Part shown: positions 28,473 to 37,217 of the stretch, piece by piece | Position numbering within the stretch: position 1 is the stretch's first letter | Layout of the letters: every line of letters begins with the position of its first letter | Assembly: GCF_030548465.1 (NCBI RefSeq) | Contig: NZ_JAUOSF010000001.1 | Span: forward strand, 310,001 to 374,000 | Direction: 5' to 3' | DNA: 64,000 nt | Source of the DNA: Tamlana sp. 2_MG-2023 | Lineage (GTDB): Bacteria > Bacteroidota > Bacteroidia > Flavobacteriales > Flavobacteriaceae | Position numbers and translations under genes: made by a program | Notes under the pieces: model-generated | The model's database searches: none | Told to the model about the DNA's origin: nothing | What the model saw: the letters and a program-made list of their open reading frames with translations, nothing else

Positions 28473-28760
28473 TCAACTGTAGTTTTTTATATCTTGTCTT
28501 CCGACGATTGCCATTATTTCGACAATATTTTCATTTATTTTATAGTAAATACTATCAACACCGCATACGCAACGTCGATAATCTTTTTTTATATAGTCAA
28601 CTGATTCGAATGAAAAAGGACGTTCGGAAATAATGTCAAAATATTCAAATAAGGATTCGAAATATTTGTCAGCTTGGGTCATTCCAAACTTTTTAACACC
28701 ATAATGATGAATCCTAATCAAGTCATTTTTTGCTTCGTTGGTTAGCTTGTATTTAGCCAT
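28473..28760 (-). CDS. parE: ParE/RelE-family toxin
   Basis: A 95-residue type II toxin of the ParE/RelE superfamily: KYKLTNEAKNDLIRIHHYGV at the N-terminus, ADKYFESLFEYFDIISERP in the helical hairpin, and YRRCVCGVDSIYYKI with EIMAIVGRQDI at the C-terminus. ParE toxins poison gyrase. The gene overlaps the antitoxin gene by 8 bp and lies downstream of it, the canonical antitoxin-first order. Confidence 0.92.
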   Translation of the reverse strand: MAKYKLTNEAKNDLIRIHHYGVKKFGMTQADKYFESLFEYFDIISERPFSFESVDYIKKDYRRCVCGVDSIYYKINENIVEIMAIVGRQDIKNYS

Positions 28761-28992
28761 TAAGGAAGGACTTTGATTGCGCTAAAATACTTTCTTTGGT
28801 ATCGTCCGTAAATCCACTATTTTCAGCTTTTTCAAGTTTTGCTCTAATCCAGTCAATTTGAACCTGTTGTTTTCTAGCTTGTCTAATCAAGTCATTAACT
28901 AATTCACTTTTGCTTGAATATTCTTTGTTGTCTACTTGAGCTTTTAACCATTCGTCATTCGGTTTTGTAAATGATATGCTTTGTCTTGACAT
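28753..28992 (-). CDS. parD: ParD-family antitoxin
   Basis: A 79-residue ribbon-helix-helix antitoxin. QSISFTKPNDEWLKAQVDNKEY forms the strand and first helix, and YSSKSELVNDLIRQARK the second. The C-terminal part wraps the toxin in known ParDE complexes. It starts the two-gene operon and would autorepress it, as is usual for the family. Confidence 0.92.
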   Translation of the reverse strand: MSRQSISFTKPNDEWLKAQVDNKEYSSKSELVNDLIRQARKQQVQIDWIRAKLEKAENSGFTDDTKESILAQSKSFLNG

Positions 28993-29298
28993 AATTTTAT
29001 TATTTGGTGTAAATATACATCAAATATGAATCGTCTCAAAATTATTGACAACTACCAAATTCTGACTAACGTAAAATTATGTAGCCTTTATTCAGGAGGG
29101 GTTAGATTGTTGCTAACGTTAAATATATGGCAAGTTGGGTAGAAAACAAGCGGATATTTTCAGTATAGGCACAAGTCAAATCTTTTTATTTTGTTTTAAT
29201 TTTTCTTTTTTAATACCAAATCAAAAGATTTGGCGACTTTGTAATTAGACAAGAACTTTTAGATTAAGTATTAATCGCCCTATTTGCTATATATAGTG
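28993..29298. other. Palindrome-rich spacer between toxin-antitoxin and membrane protein genes
   Basis: No gene is seen. The segment contains the perfect hairpin CCAAATC-AAAA-GATTTGG (29216-29233). This sits inside a larger imperfect inverted repeat: ACAAGTC..AAATCTTTT near 29171 against AAAAGATTTGG..GACTTTGT to 29241. Such spacers beside toxin-antitoxin pairs suggest accessory or cassette DNA, but the recombination sites of an integron cannot be demonstrated here. Confidence 0.4.
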
Positions 29299-30177
29299 TT
29301 ATGTTTCTTTTCCTTTTTCCAGCGTTTTTTGAATAAAGGCAATTAATATAGTAAGTAGTATCCCATTTCCTATGAAGAAATGTAAATAAAATAGAATGTT
29401 TGCAAGTTTACTTATAGGGATAAAGTTTCCTGTTGAAAACGTATTAATACTATATGAAAGTAACTGGTTATAAGTCCAGTAATTTCCTTTTTCTGTGATT
29501 TCCTTATGCTCTTTATCAAACTGTTTTATTCGTTTATTGATTTTGTCCTTTTCTAGATTTATGAATTCACGAACAGTTACTTGTTTTGGGTTTAATAAAC
29601 ATCCTTCATTTTTGTCTAGAATAGATGTAATTTTGTTTCCAGCAAAGTCACATATATTTAAGCAAGCCTTGTACATTGGCCTTCTTGCTTTAACTGAATG
29701 ACAGTCTTTAGATAGTAAATACAACTTTGTTTTTATAGTGTTCCCGTTATTTAAGACCGAAATATTTACATCAAGTTCTGCTCCAGTTTCTTCAAGAAGG
29801 CTATTTACTACAAGTAAATTAGATTTTAAATTCTTTGGACTGTAACTGTTTTCTAAATCAGTTATAGAAATAGTTTGTTCAGATTTCGAAATAGAATTTT
29901 CAATCTTAAAACTTTCAGGGTTTACTTTTAGTAACGAAAGGTATAATAAGGGAAATATTAAAAAATTTATAAAAATATAGACCGCAAATACTCTTAATAA
30001 TGTTTTATAGTGTGTTTTGGATGCATAAAGATATATTCCAATGCTACAAAGTAGGACAATGGAAATCAATAAGAAATCCAAGGAATACTTTTCAGGAATT
30101 AATCGGATAATTATCATTAGAAGGATCGCTCCAATAATTGGTAGTGCTGATGCTATCTTTTTATAATTGATTTTCAA
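29299..30177 (-). CDS. Membrane protein with a degenerate ion-channel-like C-terminus
   Basis: A 292-residue protein with three hydrophobic helices at residues 10-85, a soluble region of about 130 residues containing four cysteines (KDCHSVK, KACLNICDFAG, NEGCLLN), and a C-terminal helix. The segment LLSYSINTFSTGNFIPISKLA followed by LHFFIGNGILLTILIAFI matches the layout of a two-TM potassium-channel pore loop and last helix, but the selectivity-filter TVGYGD is replaced by FSTGNF. The frame opens with TTG at 30177; the first ATG (30117) would remove most of the first helix, so TTG is preferred. It is an isolated accessory gene. Confidence 0.6.
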   Translation of the reverse strand: MKINYKKIASALPIIGAILLMIIIRLIPEKYSLDFLLISIVLLCSIGIYLYASKTHYKTLLRVFAVYIFINFLIFPLLYLSLLKVNPESFKIENSISKSEQTISITDLENSYSPKNLKSNLLVVNSLLEETGAELDVNISVLNNGNTIKTKLYLLSKDCHSVKARRPMYKACLNICDFAGNKITSILDKNEGCLLNPKQVTVREFINLEKDKINKRIKQFDKEHKEITEKGNYWTYNQLLSYSINTFSTGNFIPISKLANILFYLHFFIGNGILLTILIAFIQKTLEKGKET

Positions 30178-30280
30178 AAGTGTCTTTATTTATGAAACAT
30201 AACTATAGGATATATAACCCCTTAAGCCAACCGCTAAATTCATCAATATTCATATTTCCTTTAAAACCAAGATATCAAAT

Positions 30281-31843
30281 CTACTCTTTCTCAAAAGTAA
30301 CATGCTGATAAGCGCCTAAATCGGGAGTAGCTGTTCTATTCACATTTAATATATCAAAAGGAACTTGTGAAGCAAAACTCGCATTGCCCTTATTAATAGC
30401 TGCAGATTCATCGCCAATAATCATTAGGTTTAAATCGGTATCTTTAAAATTAGGATCTTCGTTAAACAGGTTATTTTCGTAATGCGTGGTGTTTGTAAAA
30501 TCATAATTTTCACCATCAAATTCGTCATTGCTATCATTAAAACGCACCAAGCAGTTTGTGAATTTAAAGTTGAATTCAACCTGGTCGTCTTCAACTTCAT
30601 CTACTAAAAACTCGATATTTTCATCGCCATAGATTATGCAATTGTTAAAATTTGCTTCGGTTAAATCGGCTGCAAGAATATTACCATCTTCATCAAACGT
30701 GTAATTATTAAGTAAAACCGTTGGGAATTGTCTAAACCCATAGTTCCAGTAATTAGCTAGTGTACTGTGGGTGAAATTGTATTTTCCGCCAATAGTTCCA
30801 GCAAAAGATGATAAACCTGAATTATTAATCACTACATTTTCGGCGTTTATGGAAGTATTACGTCCTAATATCCCGTAGCTACTTGAGTTGTATATTTTAC
30901 TGTTTGTGATTTTAAGTTTATCGTTAGCCTCTAATGGGTTGCCATCACTAATAATTCCGGCAGTAGCATTCTTTATGGTTGCATAATTGATACTGTTATT
31001 TTTACTGCCATCAAAAAGCCAAATAGCACTCCATTGGCCTGGAACTTCAGAGAAATCTGGCTCTAAACGGTCGCCTTCAAAAATGACTTCGTTTTCTAAT
31101 AGATCTTGATCGTTGCTATAAGCGCCATTTACATTTATCGAAGCTTCATTAAGCACCATAATTCCAGAGTTTTCATGAAAATGTATGCGAGCGCCAGCCT
31201 CAATGGTTAATGTTTCACTTTCCGGAACGGCGGCAAAACCATAAATAACGTACGGTTTTTCGTTTGTAAAAGTAAGCTCCGAAGGTAAAAGTTCACGACC
31301 TTCAATGTTGGTTTCCACAATTTCACCATCAATGTTTAATTTTAAAGTTTCAATGACTTTAGTGGTATTGTCACGATCTGGATAAATAAAAACGGCATCT
31401 TGAACAAGAGTCACCAATTCTACTTTTTGAAGGTTTGAACCAGCATCAAATTCAATTTGATCGGTGTATAGAAAAGTGCCATCTAAACTGGGTAGACTAT
31501 TAATATCAATGGTAGATTCTACAAAAATAAATAAGCTATCGTTCGCTTGAATCTCTATGTCTTCAAAGGTTTTTCCAGTAATACCATCCACGCTTAATCT
31601 GTAATTTGAAGCATCTCCTAAAGCAAGTTTCACGGTTGGGATAGAGATATCGTCATCACTGTTGTTGTAAACCTTTAAATTATAAGTACTGGATCCAATA
31701 TTTGTAAAAACGGTGTCCAAATACACGGTGTCTTTTGAAAAATGCAAACTTCCGGTGCTTGGTGAAAATTCAAAATCTTTACGGCAAGAGCTCCAAAGGG
31801 TTAAAAAGGTAAGAGTGATAAAAAAATATAAATAACGTTTCAT
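30281..31843 (-). CDS. Exported beta-helix-type lipoprotein, function unknown
   Basis: A 520-residue protein with lipobox (LTLWSSC, Cys20). The first 150 residues read as an Ig-like/DUF1573-type beta-sandwich (LHFSKDTVYLDTVFTNIGSSTYNLKVYN). The middle has repeated strand-turn units (GARIHFHENSGIMV, SINYATIKNATAGII, NSKIYNSSSYGILG), the pattern of a right-handed parallel beta-helix such as those of pectate lyase-like surface proteins. The end (NVNRTATPDLGAYQ) is the usual closing motif of such flavobacterial proteins. Surface location is likely; no enzymatic role is evident. The next gene upstream on the same strand ends 85 bp away. Confidence 0.75.
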   Translation of the reverse strand: MKRYLYFFITLTFLTLWSSCRKDFEFSPSTGSLHFSKDTVYLDTVFTNIGSSTYNLKVYNNSDDDISIPTVKLALGDASNYRLSVDGITGKTFEDIEIQANDSLFIFVESTIDINSLPSLDGTFLYTDQIEFDAGSNLQKVELVTLVQDAVFIYPDRDNTTKVIETLKLNIDGEIVETNIEGRELLPSELTFTNEKPYVIYGFAAVPESETLTIEAGARIHFHENSGIMVLNEASINVNGAYSNDQDLLENEVIFEGDRLEPDFSEVPGQWSAIWLFDGSKNNSINYATIKNATAGIISDGNPLEANDKLKITNSKIYNSSSYGILGRNTSINAENVVINNSGLSSFAGTIGGKYNFTHSTLANYWNYGFRQFPTVLLNNYTFDEDGNILAADLTEANFNNCIIYGDENIEFLVDEVEDDQVEFNFKFTNCLVRFNDSNDEFDGENYDFTNTTHYENNLFNEDPNFKDTDLNLMIIGDESAAINKGNASFASQVPFDILNVNRTATPDLGAYQHVTFEKE

Positions 31844-31928
31844 TAAAAGCGTAAGTTTTGGATGGCTAAAAATATAACTTTTGAAGCTATGATTTAGTAT
31901 GAAATGCAGTAAATTATATAAAACAACG

Positions 31929-32657
31929 TTAGTTTTTCCTTGCTTCTTCGAGTATTTTTAAATAGGATGTGCTGAAAGTATAAAGTTGATCTAAAAGTAG
32001 AAGCTTGTTGGAAGGCGTAAGTAGTTTTTTATCGATAGCTTGAGCTTCTGTGTAATCGAAAAATTGCTGAGACAAACTTTCGGGGATTTTAAGATCTTCA
32101 TTTAATAGTTTTTTGTTGAAAAAATCATCATGCTGAAAAAGAGAATCTAAATTTTTAGCATTAATAACCTCTGGTTGATTTTTAGACTTTTCAGGTTTGA
32201 ACAATAATTTATACAAGCGTACAAAATCAAGACCATAATTTGAAGAGGTACCGTATAAGTGCGGATTCGCTTTAGAGTCTTTAGTGATTTCTTCTTTTAT
32301 GGTTTTTTCAGCTTTATCTTCATTAAAGGGTTTATGGTTACTGTTGTTTGAAATTAATATTTCTTTAAGTGCATTAATTGTTTTCTGAAGCTCAATAACC
32401 ATAACTCGACCAAAATCTTCTTCTTTTAAAATGACGATCTTTTTGTTATGAAAAGTAGAGTGGAAGGATATGGTATCGTTTACTGATGCTTTAAGGGTAA
32501 AGTTGCCATAATCGTCTGTAAAAGCTTTTGAAAATTCACTAAGATTATAAACGGCAATCCCTTTTACTGTAGTTTCACTGTCGTATACTTTACCATTTAT
32601 TTGTTGAGATACCATTGTTAAAGGGAAAAGTAATAGTAGCCAGTTGAGTTTTTTCAC
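31929..32657 (-). CDS. Carboxypeptidase-regulatory-like domain protein, exported
   Basis: A 242-residue protein when started at the GTG at 32657, which gives a compact signal peptide (KKLNWLLLLFPLTMVSQQ); a TTG nine codons upstream would give an unusually long leader. After the signal comes a CarboxypepD_reg-like beta-sandwich (INGKVYDSETTVKGIAVYN, AFTDDYGNFTLKAS, DTISFHSTFHNKK). The rest is charged and probably helical. Its function is unknown. It may be cotranscribed with the beta-helix lipoprotein gene. Confidence 0.78.
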   Translation of the reverse strand: MKKLNWLLLLFPLTMVSQQINGKVYDSETTVKGIAVYNLSEFSKAFTDDYGNFTLKASVNDTISFHSTFHNKKIVILKEEDFGRVMVIELQKTINALKEILISNNSNHKPFNEDKAEKTIKEEITKDSKANPHLYGTSSNYGLDFVRLYKLLFKPEKSKNQPEVINAKNLDSLFQHDDFFNKKLLNEDLKIPESLSQQFFDYTEAQAIDKKLLTPSNKLLLLDQLYTFSTSYLKILEEARKN

Positions 32658-32768
32658 GATAGTTGGTAATGATTGGTTACTCAAATTAAGTCTATTATCA
32701 CTTTTGAAAGTATTTTATTAAGAGACTTTAACGTTCGTTTTAATGAAGAATTAACATTATTAAATTAT

Positions 32769-32798
32769 AAACCCTTGATGCGTTAACATCAAGGGTTT
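32769..32798. terminator. Perfect hairpin, likely terminator of the gal operon
   Basis: AAACCCTTGATG-CGTTAA-CATCAAGGGTTT is a 12-bp perfect stem. It is the first strong hairpin after galT on the minus strand, but a transposon-like element now separates them. The T run is short in both directions. Confidence 0.6.
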
Positions 32799-32812
32799 AA
32801 GGTAGTAATAAG

Positions 32813-32970
32813 ACCAATTGAACCATATAATGTCGCATATAATTTGTTTCTTTTTCGCCCATATTTCAATATAAAATAAAACCGTAGCTAAGGCTATGCT
32901 TGAATTTTCTATTTCATCTGAACAAAAAATAATTTAAATTAAGAATACGACATTATATAATTAAATTGGT
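32813..32970. mobile_element. Miniature inverted-repeat transposable element (158 bp)
   Basis: The ends are 23-bp inverted repeats, 32813-32835 and 32948-32970, identical at 20 of 23 positions (ACCAATT at the tips, ATATAATGTCG inside). Directly outside them on both sides is ATAAG (32808-32812 and 32971-32975), a 5-bp target duplication. The interior is about 110 bp and codes for nothing. It is inserted between galT and the gal terminator. A transposase acting on it must be elsewhere in the genome. Confidence 0.75.
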
Positions 32971-32993
32971 ATAAGTAGTTGTGGATTTTTAAT

Positions 32994-34016
32994 TTAAAGC
33001 AATTCGCGAAGCATTTTTACGGCGGTTTCAGCGGTAATGTCGCGTTGTGGCGAACCAAACATTTCATAACCAACCATGAATTTTTTAACTGAAGCACTTC
33101 TTAAAAGTGGTGGGTAAAAACTCATGTGCCAATGCCAGTGTTTGTTTTCATTGCCGTCGGTTGGCGATTGATGTATACCACTAGAGTATGGGAATGAGGT
33201 GTTGAATAGTTTATCATAAGCCTTAGTGATGACAGCAATAGCTTCTGCATACTGTAAAGTTTCTTGATCGTTCATGTCAAGAATATTAGCTTGTGGTTTT
33301 TTAGGAACTATCATGGTCTCAAATGGCCAAACAGCCCAAAAAGGGACTAGCACAACAAAGCCATCATTTTCAAAAATGATGCGCTCTTGTTTCTCTAATT
33401 CTTGAGTTAAATAATCACCTAATAAACTGCGCTTATTTTTGTTGTAATAATTAAGCTGTTGTGTGTTTTTTTTGTCTACTTCGTTTGGAAGTGTTGACTG
33501 GCTCCAGATTTGGCCGTGTGGATGCGGATTGCTACAGCCCATTACTGCGCCCTTGTTTTCAAATATTTGTACGTAATTAATATCTGGTTTTTCGGCTAAA
33601 TCTTTAAACTCGTTTTGCCATGCAAAAACCACTTTCTGAATTTCAGAAGGCGTCATGTCAGCCAAACTCTTGGAGTGGTCAGGACTAAAGCAAATCACCT
33701 TACAAATACCAGTTTCACTTTGTGCTACTAGTAAACCGTCATTTACATCAAAAGTTTTAGAATCTTTTTGAAGTGCCGCAAAATCATTAGTAAAAACAAA
33801 AACGTCTTTGTAATCTGGGTTAACTTCACCATTAATTCTTGTGTTTCCTGCACATAAATAACAAGAATCGTCGTAACTCGGACGTTTTTCATTAGAAACA
33901 GCTTCGTTTTGCCCTTGCCACGGACGCTTAGCACGGTGTGGCGATACCAAAACCCATTCGCCGGTTAGGATGTTATAACGTTTATGTGAATAATCTTGTA
34001 AGTCTGTATTTTTCAT
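32994..34016 (-). CDS. galT: UDP-glucose--hexose-1-phosphate uridylyltransferase
   Basis: A 340-residue GalT. The catalytic HPH motif is in GCSNPHPHGQIWSQ, and CYLCAGNTR gives the zinc-binding cysteines. HWHWHMSFYPP near the C-terminus is the second metal and substrate region. It is the second enzyme of the Leloir pathway and swaps uridylyl between UDP-glucose and galactose-1-phosphate. Last gene of the gntR-galM-galK-galT operon, 18 bp after galK. Confidence 0.97.
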   Translation of the reverse strand: MKNTDLQDYSHKRYNILTGEWVLVSPHRAKRPWQGQNEAVSNEKRPSYDDSCYLCAGNTRINGEVNPDYKDVFVFTNDFAALQKDSKTFDVNDGLLVAQSETGICKVICFSPDHSKSLADMTPSEIQKVVFAWQNEFKDLAEKPDINYVQIFENKGAVMGCSNPHPHGQIWSQSTLPNEVDKKNTQQLNYYNKNKRSLLGDYLTQELEKQERIIFENDGFVVLVPFWAVWPFETMIVPKKPQANILDMNDQETLQYAEAIAVITKAYDKLFNTSFPYSSGIHQSPTDGNENKHWHWHMSFYPPLLRSASVKKFMVGYEMFGSPQRDITAETAVKMLRELL

Positions 34017-34034
34017 TTTGAAAGAATATTATTT

Positions 34035-35183
34035 TTATTTTATAAGGTGTGTGCCTTCAGAAAGTTCTATGAAGTAAACAGAACAATCTTTATTGAATTC
34101 TTTTTTATAAGCGATTGAAGCTGTTTCAGAAAAAGCTTTAGCTTCAGATTTTGCCACTAAATTAATGGTGCAACCACCAAAGCCCCCACCCATCATTCTA
34201 GCACCTAGAACATGTTTATTTCCTTTTGCTTGATTAACTAGAAAATCTAATTCCTCGCAACTCACTTTATATTGGTTTTGTAAACCATCGTGTGACGCAT
34301 AAATTAATTTCCCTAAGCTTTCTAAGTCATCATTTTCAATGGCTTTAGCGGCTTGTTGAGTTCTTTTGTTTTCTTGAATAACAAACAATGCTTTTTGGTA
34401 ATTCTCTGGTGCTACTTGGTCTTTAATAGTTTCCAAATCAGCTTCAGTAGCATCTCTTAAAGCTTTGATGCCTAATAGTTCTGATACACTTTCGCAGGCA
34501 GAACGGCGGTCGTTATAAGCACTGTCCGATAAGCTATGTTTTACATTGGTATTAATTAACATCAGTTGATGGTCTTTAAAATCAATTTTGTACGGTTGTG
34601 CTTTTATGGTTCTACAATCCAAATGCAGAGCATTATCCTTTATACCAAACATACTAGCGTATTGGTCCATGATTCCACAGTTAACACCAACATAGTTATG
34701 TTCGGCTTTTTGCGAAATAAAAATCATATCTTCCTTAGATAGCCCTAAGTTGAAGAGTTCATTTAAACCAAAGGCTACAGAGTTCTCTAAGGCAGCAGAA
34801 GAGGACATGCCTGCGCCACCAGGAATATCTCCTTTAAAAGCTATATTAAAGTTTCCTATAGTTTTATTTCGGTTTTGGATTTCGGCAATGACACCAAATA
34901 CATAGTTCTGCCAACTGCCTTCCTTAGAAGGTTTTAGTTCATCCAATTTAAATTCAATTTTACTGTCCTTATCTAAAGCATAAGCCGTTGATATGTTTGA
35001 GTCACTTTTTTCTATGCCAGCGACTATGCCCTTATTTACTGCTGCTGGAAATACAAAACCATCATTATAATCGGTGTGCTCACCTATAATATTAATACGC
35101 CCAGGAGAGAATATCAATAAAGGCTCTTTATTAAACGTGTCGATGTAAACTTTTTTTACATCATTAATTAGTGAATTACTCAT
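34035..35183 (-). CDS. galK: Galactokinase
   Basis: A 382-residue GHMP kinase. GRINIIGEHTDYNDGFVFP is the galactokinase signature, GGAGMSSSAALE the phosphate-binding loop, and GARMMGGGFGGCTINL the third GHMP motif. It phosphorylates alpha-galactose supplied by the mutarotase encoded 12 bp upstream. Confidence 0.97.
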   Translation of the reverse strand: MSNSLINDVKKVYIDTFNKEPLLIFSPGRINIIGEHTDYNDGFVFPAAVNKGIVAGIEKSDSNISTAYALDKDSKIEFKLDELKPSKEGSWQNYVFGVIAEIQNRNKTIGNFNIAFKGDIPGGAGMSSSAALENSVAFGLNELFNLGLSKEDMIFISQKAEHNYVGVNCGIMDQYASMFGIKDNALHLDCRTIKAQPYKIDFKDHQLMLINTNVKHSLSDSAYNDRRSACESVSELLGIKALRDATEADLETIKDQVAPENYQKALFVIQENKRTQQAAKAIENDDLESLGKLIYASHDGLQNQYKVSCEELDFLVNQAKGNKHVLGARMMGGGFGGCTINLVAKSEAKAFSETASIAYKKEFNKDCSVYFIELSEGTHLIK

Positions 35184-35195
35184 TATAGTGTGCTT

Positions 35196-36086
35196 TTAGT
35201 TGTTGTCGATTTTAAGAGTCCAAATAATATTGTATTTAGAATTTGGAGCTAATGTTTGAAGGCCGATTTTATTGTTAAAACTATCGGAAACACCTGTAGT
35301 GGGTTCAATAGCTATCACATTTTTTGATGGCGGTGTATAGGCTTGTAAAAAGTTGTTTTTAACGCTTGATGTTAACTCAAATTGATAGTTAGGTGTTTTA
35401 TAAACAACGTCCCCTTTATTGAGTATCCAACAATCATCAAGTTGTTGATCTTTTATTTGGAATCCGTCAACAGCTTCAATGTTTTCGATACCAGTACCAA
35501 TATTTCTATCCCCGATAATGAGTTTCTTAGTGCTGTCAAAATAAAGCGTACTGTTATGTAAGTCTTCGCAAGAAAAATAAGGGTGCCAGCCAAGCGTAAA
35601 AGGAAAAGGTTTATCGCTTGTGTTTTTGGCTGAAAACTCGAGACTTAAGCCATTTTTATTAAAAGTATATTTAAGTGTTACACTAAACGAATAAGGAAAA
35701 CCAACGGATTCTTTTTCTTCTGTGTATTCTAGTATTACAGTTGCAGAATCGGCATCTGAGTTAGTTTCTAGAATTTGAAAAGTTTTGTCGTAAACCAAAC
35801 CGTGAAGGGCATTGTTTTCTTCTATTTGGTTAATGTTAAACTGAAAGGGTTTGTCATTAAAGGTGTAAGAACCGTCTTTAATTCTATTTGCAAACGGAAA
35901 AAGAATAGCCGAAGCATAAGTGTCCTTATAGGTTAATGGTGCTAAATCTTTAATAATTTCAAGACCCTTAAATGTAAAAACTTGTAATGACGCTCCTTCA
36001 TTTAGGTTAATTTTAGCATAAGTTTTAGAATCTGAATTATCAAATTCTAAAATATTTAGTTCTTTATTATGTTTTATTTTATACAC
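35196..36086 (-). CDS. galM: Aldose 1-epimerase (galactose mutarotase)
   Basis: A 296-residue GalM-type beta-sandwich. FPFANRIKDGSYTFN and NALHGLVYD give the substrate-binding Arg and His, TLGWHPYFSC the second His, and IAIEPTTGVSDSFNNK the catalytic Glu region. It interconverts galactose anomers for galactokinase. Translation appears to start at GTG (36086), 12 bp after gntR. Confidence 0.93.
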   Translation of the reverse strand: MYKIKHNKELNILEFDNSDSKTYAKINLNEGASLQVFTFKGLEIIKDLAPLTYKDTYASAILFPFANRIKDGSYTFNDKPFQFNINQIEENNALHGLVYDKTFQILETNSDADSATVILEYTEEKESVGFPYSFSVTLKYTFNKNGLSLEFSAKNTSDKPFPFTLGWHPYFSCEDLHNSTLYFDSTKKLIIGDRNIGTGIENIEAVDGFQIKDQQLDDCWILNKGDVVYKTPNYQFELTSSVKNNFLQAYTPPSKNVIAIEPTTGVSDSFNNKIGLQTLAPNSKYNIIWTLKIDNN

Positions 36087-36098
36087 GAGTTTACGGAG

Positions 36099-37091
36099 TT
36101 ATAATGAGTTTCTAATTATGATATTATTTGGGTTTTTTAATTGAATATGTTCTTTGTTTAAGATCATTTCAGCTAAACGTTTTCCCATGAAATTAAAATC
36201 GGTTGAAATCGTTGTTATTCCGTCTTCAACAACTTCTTTTAAAAGCGTTTCATTATAGGAAATCACACCAATGTCTTTTGCGAGCTTTAAGTTTTGTTTT
36301 TTCGAGCTTTTAATGATACTTAGTAGACTGCGATCATCTGGAGTAATATATAAAGTAGACTTTTCTAATGTTTCGGCTTCAAAATAGTTGATAACATCAA
36401 AAGCTATTTGGTGTTGTTTACAAAACTTAATAAAACCAACGCGCATACCTTCTGGTTGTTTTTTAGCATTGAAGACTAATATTAATCGTTTATATTTTTT
36501 GATTAGATGTTGAGCTTTATTGAGATTGCTTAAAATATCCTCCTCAAAATCTTGATATATGGCATTGTAATCCAATAAATCATCATGCACTTGATCTAAA
36601 ATATAAACTTCCTCCTTAGAAAGTGTTTTAATGGCTTTACTTGTGTTTTTTAACAGCGCTGGCATAATCACGTAATAATTGTAGTCACCAGCATGGTCAT
36701 TAATAAGTTTAGCAAAACTTTTTTCGTTAAAATGATGAAAGAAAATATCAACTTGGACGTGCCTACCTAAATGACTTAAAAAAGAATTATAAAGATCCTC
36801 CTTAAAAGGGTTTAATTCATCAAAAAGTAAAAATATTTTTTGTTGAATATTAATATGCTCACTTGAAACAAAGTAGCCTTTACCCACTACAGATTGAATG
36901 ATACCTCTGTTTCTTAAGTCGTTATAAGCCATTAAAACGGTGTCTCTCGACAATTTTTGAGAATCCTTGATGCTATTTATCGATGGTAGTTGGTCGTTTT
37001 TTTTTAGTTGACCTTTAGCTATAGCTTGCTCGATAGCATTAATGATTTGCTTGTATTTAGGAATACTTATATTTTTCTTTATTTCTATCAT
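36099..37091 (-). CDS. GntR-family regulator with LacI-type sensor, galactose operon
   Basis: A 330-residue regulator. The N-terminal 70 residues form a GntR winged helix (PKYKQIINAIEQAIAKGQL, LPSINSIKDSQKLSRDTVLMAYNDL). The rest has the periplasmic-binding-protein fold of LacI-type sensors (KRLILVFNAKK, GVISYNETLLKEVVEDGI, NFMGKRLAEMI). It heads the gal operon and is divergent from the symporter gene, so it probably controls both in response to a sugar. A 10-bp-spaced direct repeat in the intergenic region is a likely binding site. Confidence 0.9.
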   Translation of the reverse strand: MIEIKKNISIPKYKQIINAIEQAIAKGQLKKNDQLPSINSIKDSQKLSRDTVLMAYNDLRNRGIIQSVVGKGYFVSSEHINIQQKIFLLFDELNPFKEDLYNSFLSHLGRHVQVDIFFHHFNEKSFAKLINDHAGDYNYYVIMPALLKNTSKAIKTLSKEEVYILDQVHDDLLDYNAIYQDFEEDILSNLNKAQHLIKKYKRLILVFNAKKQPEGMRVGFIKFCKQHQIAFDVINYFEAETLEKSTLYITPDDRSLLSIIKSSKKQNLKLAKDIGVISYNETLLKEVVEDGITTISTDFNFMGKRLAEMILNKEHIQLKNPNNIIIRNSL

Positions 37092-37118
37092 GGTATTTTA
37101 CAAAGATATAAAAAAAAC

Positions 37119-37135
37119 CTACTAGACCCTACTAG
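37119..37135. promoter_or_regulatory. CTACTAG direct repeat, candidate GntR operator
   Basis: CTACTAG occurs at 37119-37125 and again at 37129-37135, exactly one helical turn apart, in the middle of the divergent gntR/symporter region. A candidate -7 box TATATTTG (37180-37187) for the symporter lies 44 bp further on. The regulator link is inferred. Confidence 0.5.
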
Positions 37136-37217
37136 TTGGGTTTTTTTAATTTCTTATAAGGTTTTTATAAATAAATCTCTATATTTGGAGCCAACTTAAC
37201 TAATAAACTAACTAATT

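Noticed and set aside
30203-30253. Short minus-strand frame MNIDEFSGWLKGLYIL
   Set aside because: Sixteen codons only; it may be the end of a lost gene but cannot be supported.
32821-32970. ATATAATGTCG/CGACATTATAT as another regulator site of the CGACA..TGTCG type
   Set aside because: The halves point outward, lie over 100 bp apart and are explained by the terminal inverted repeats of the MITE.
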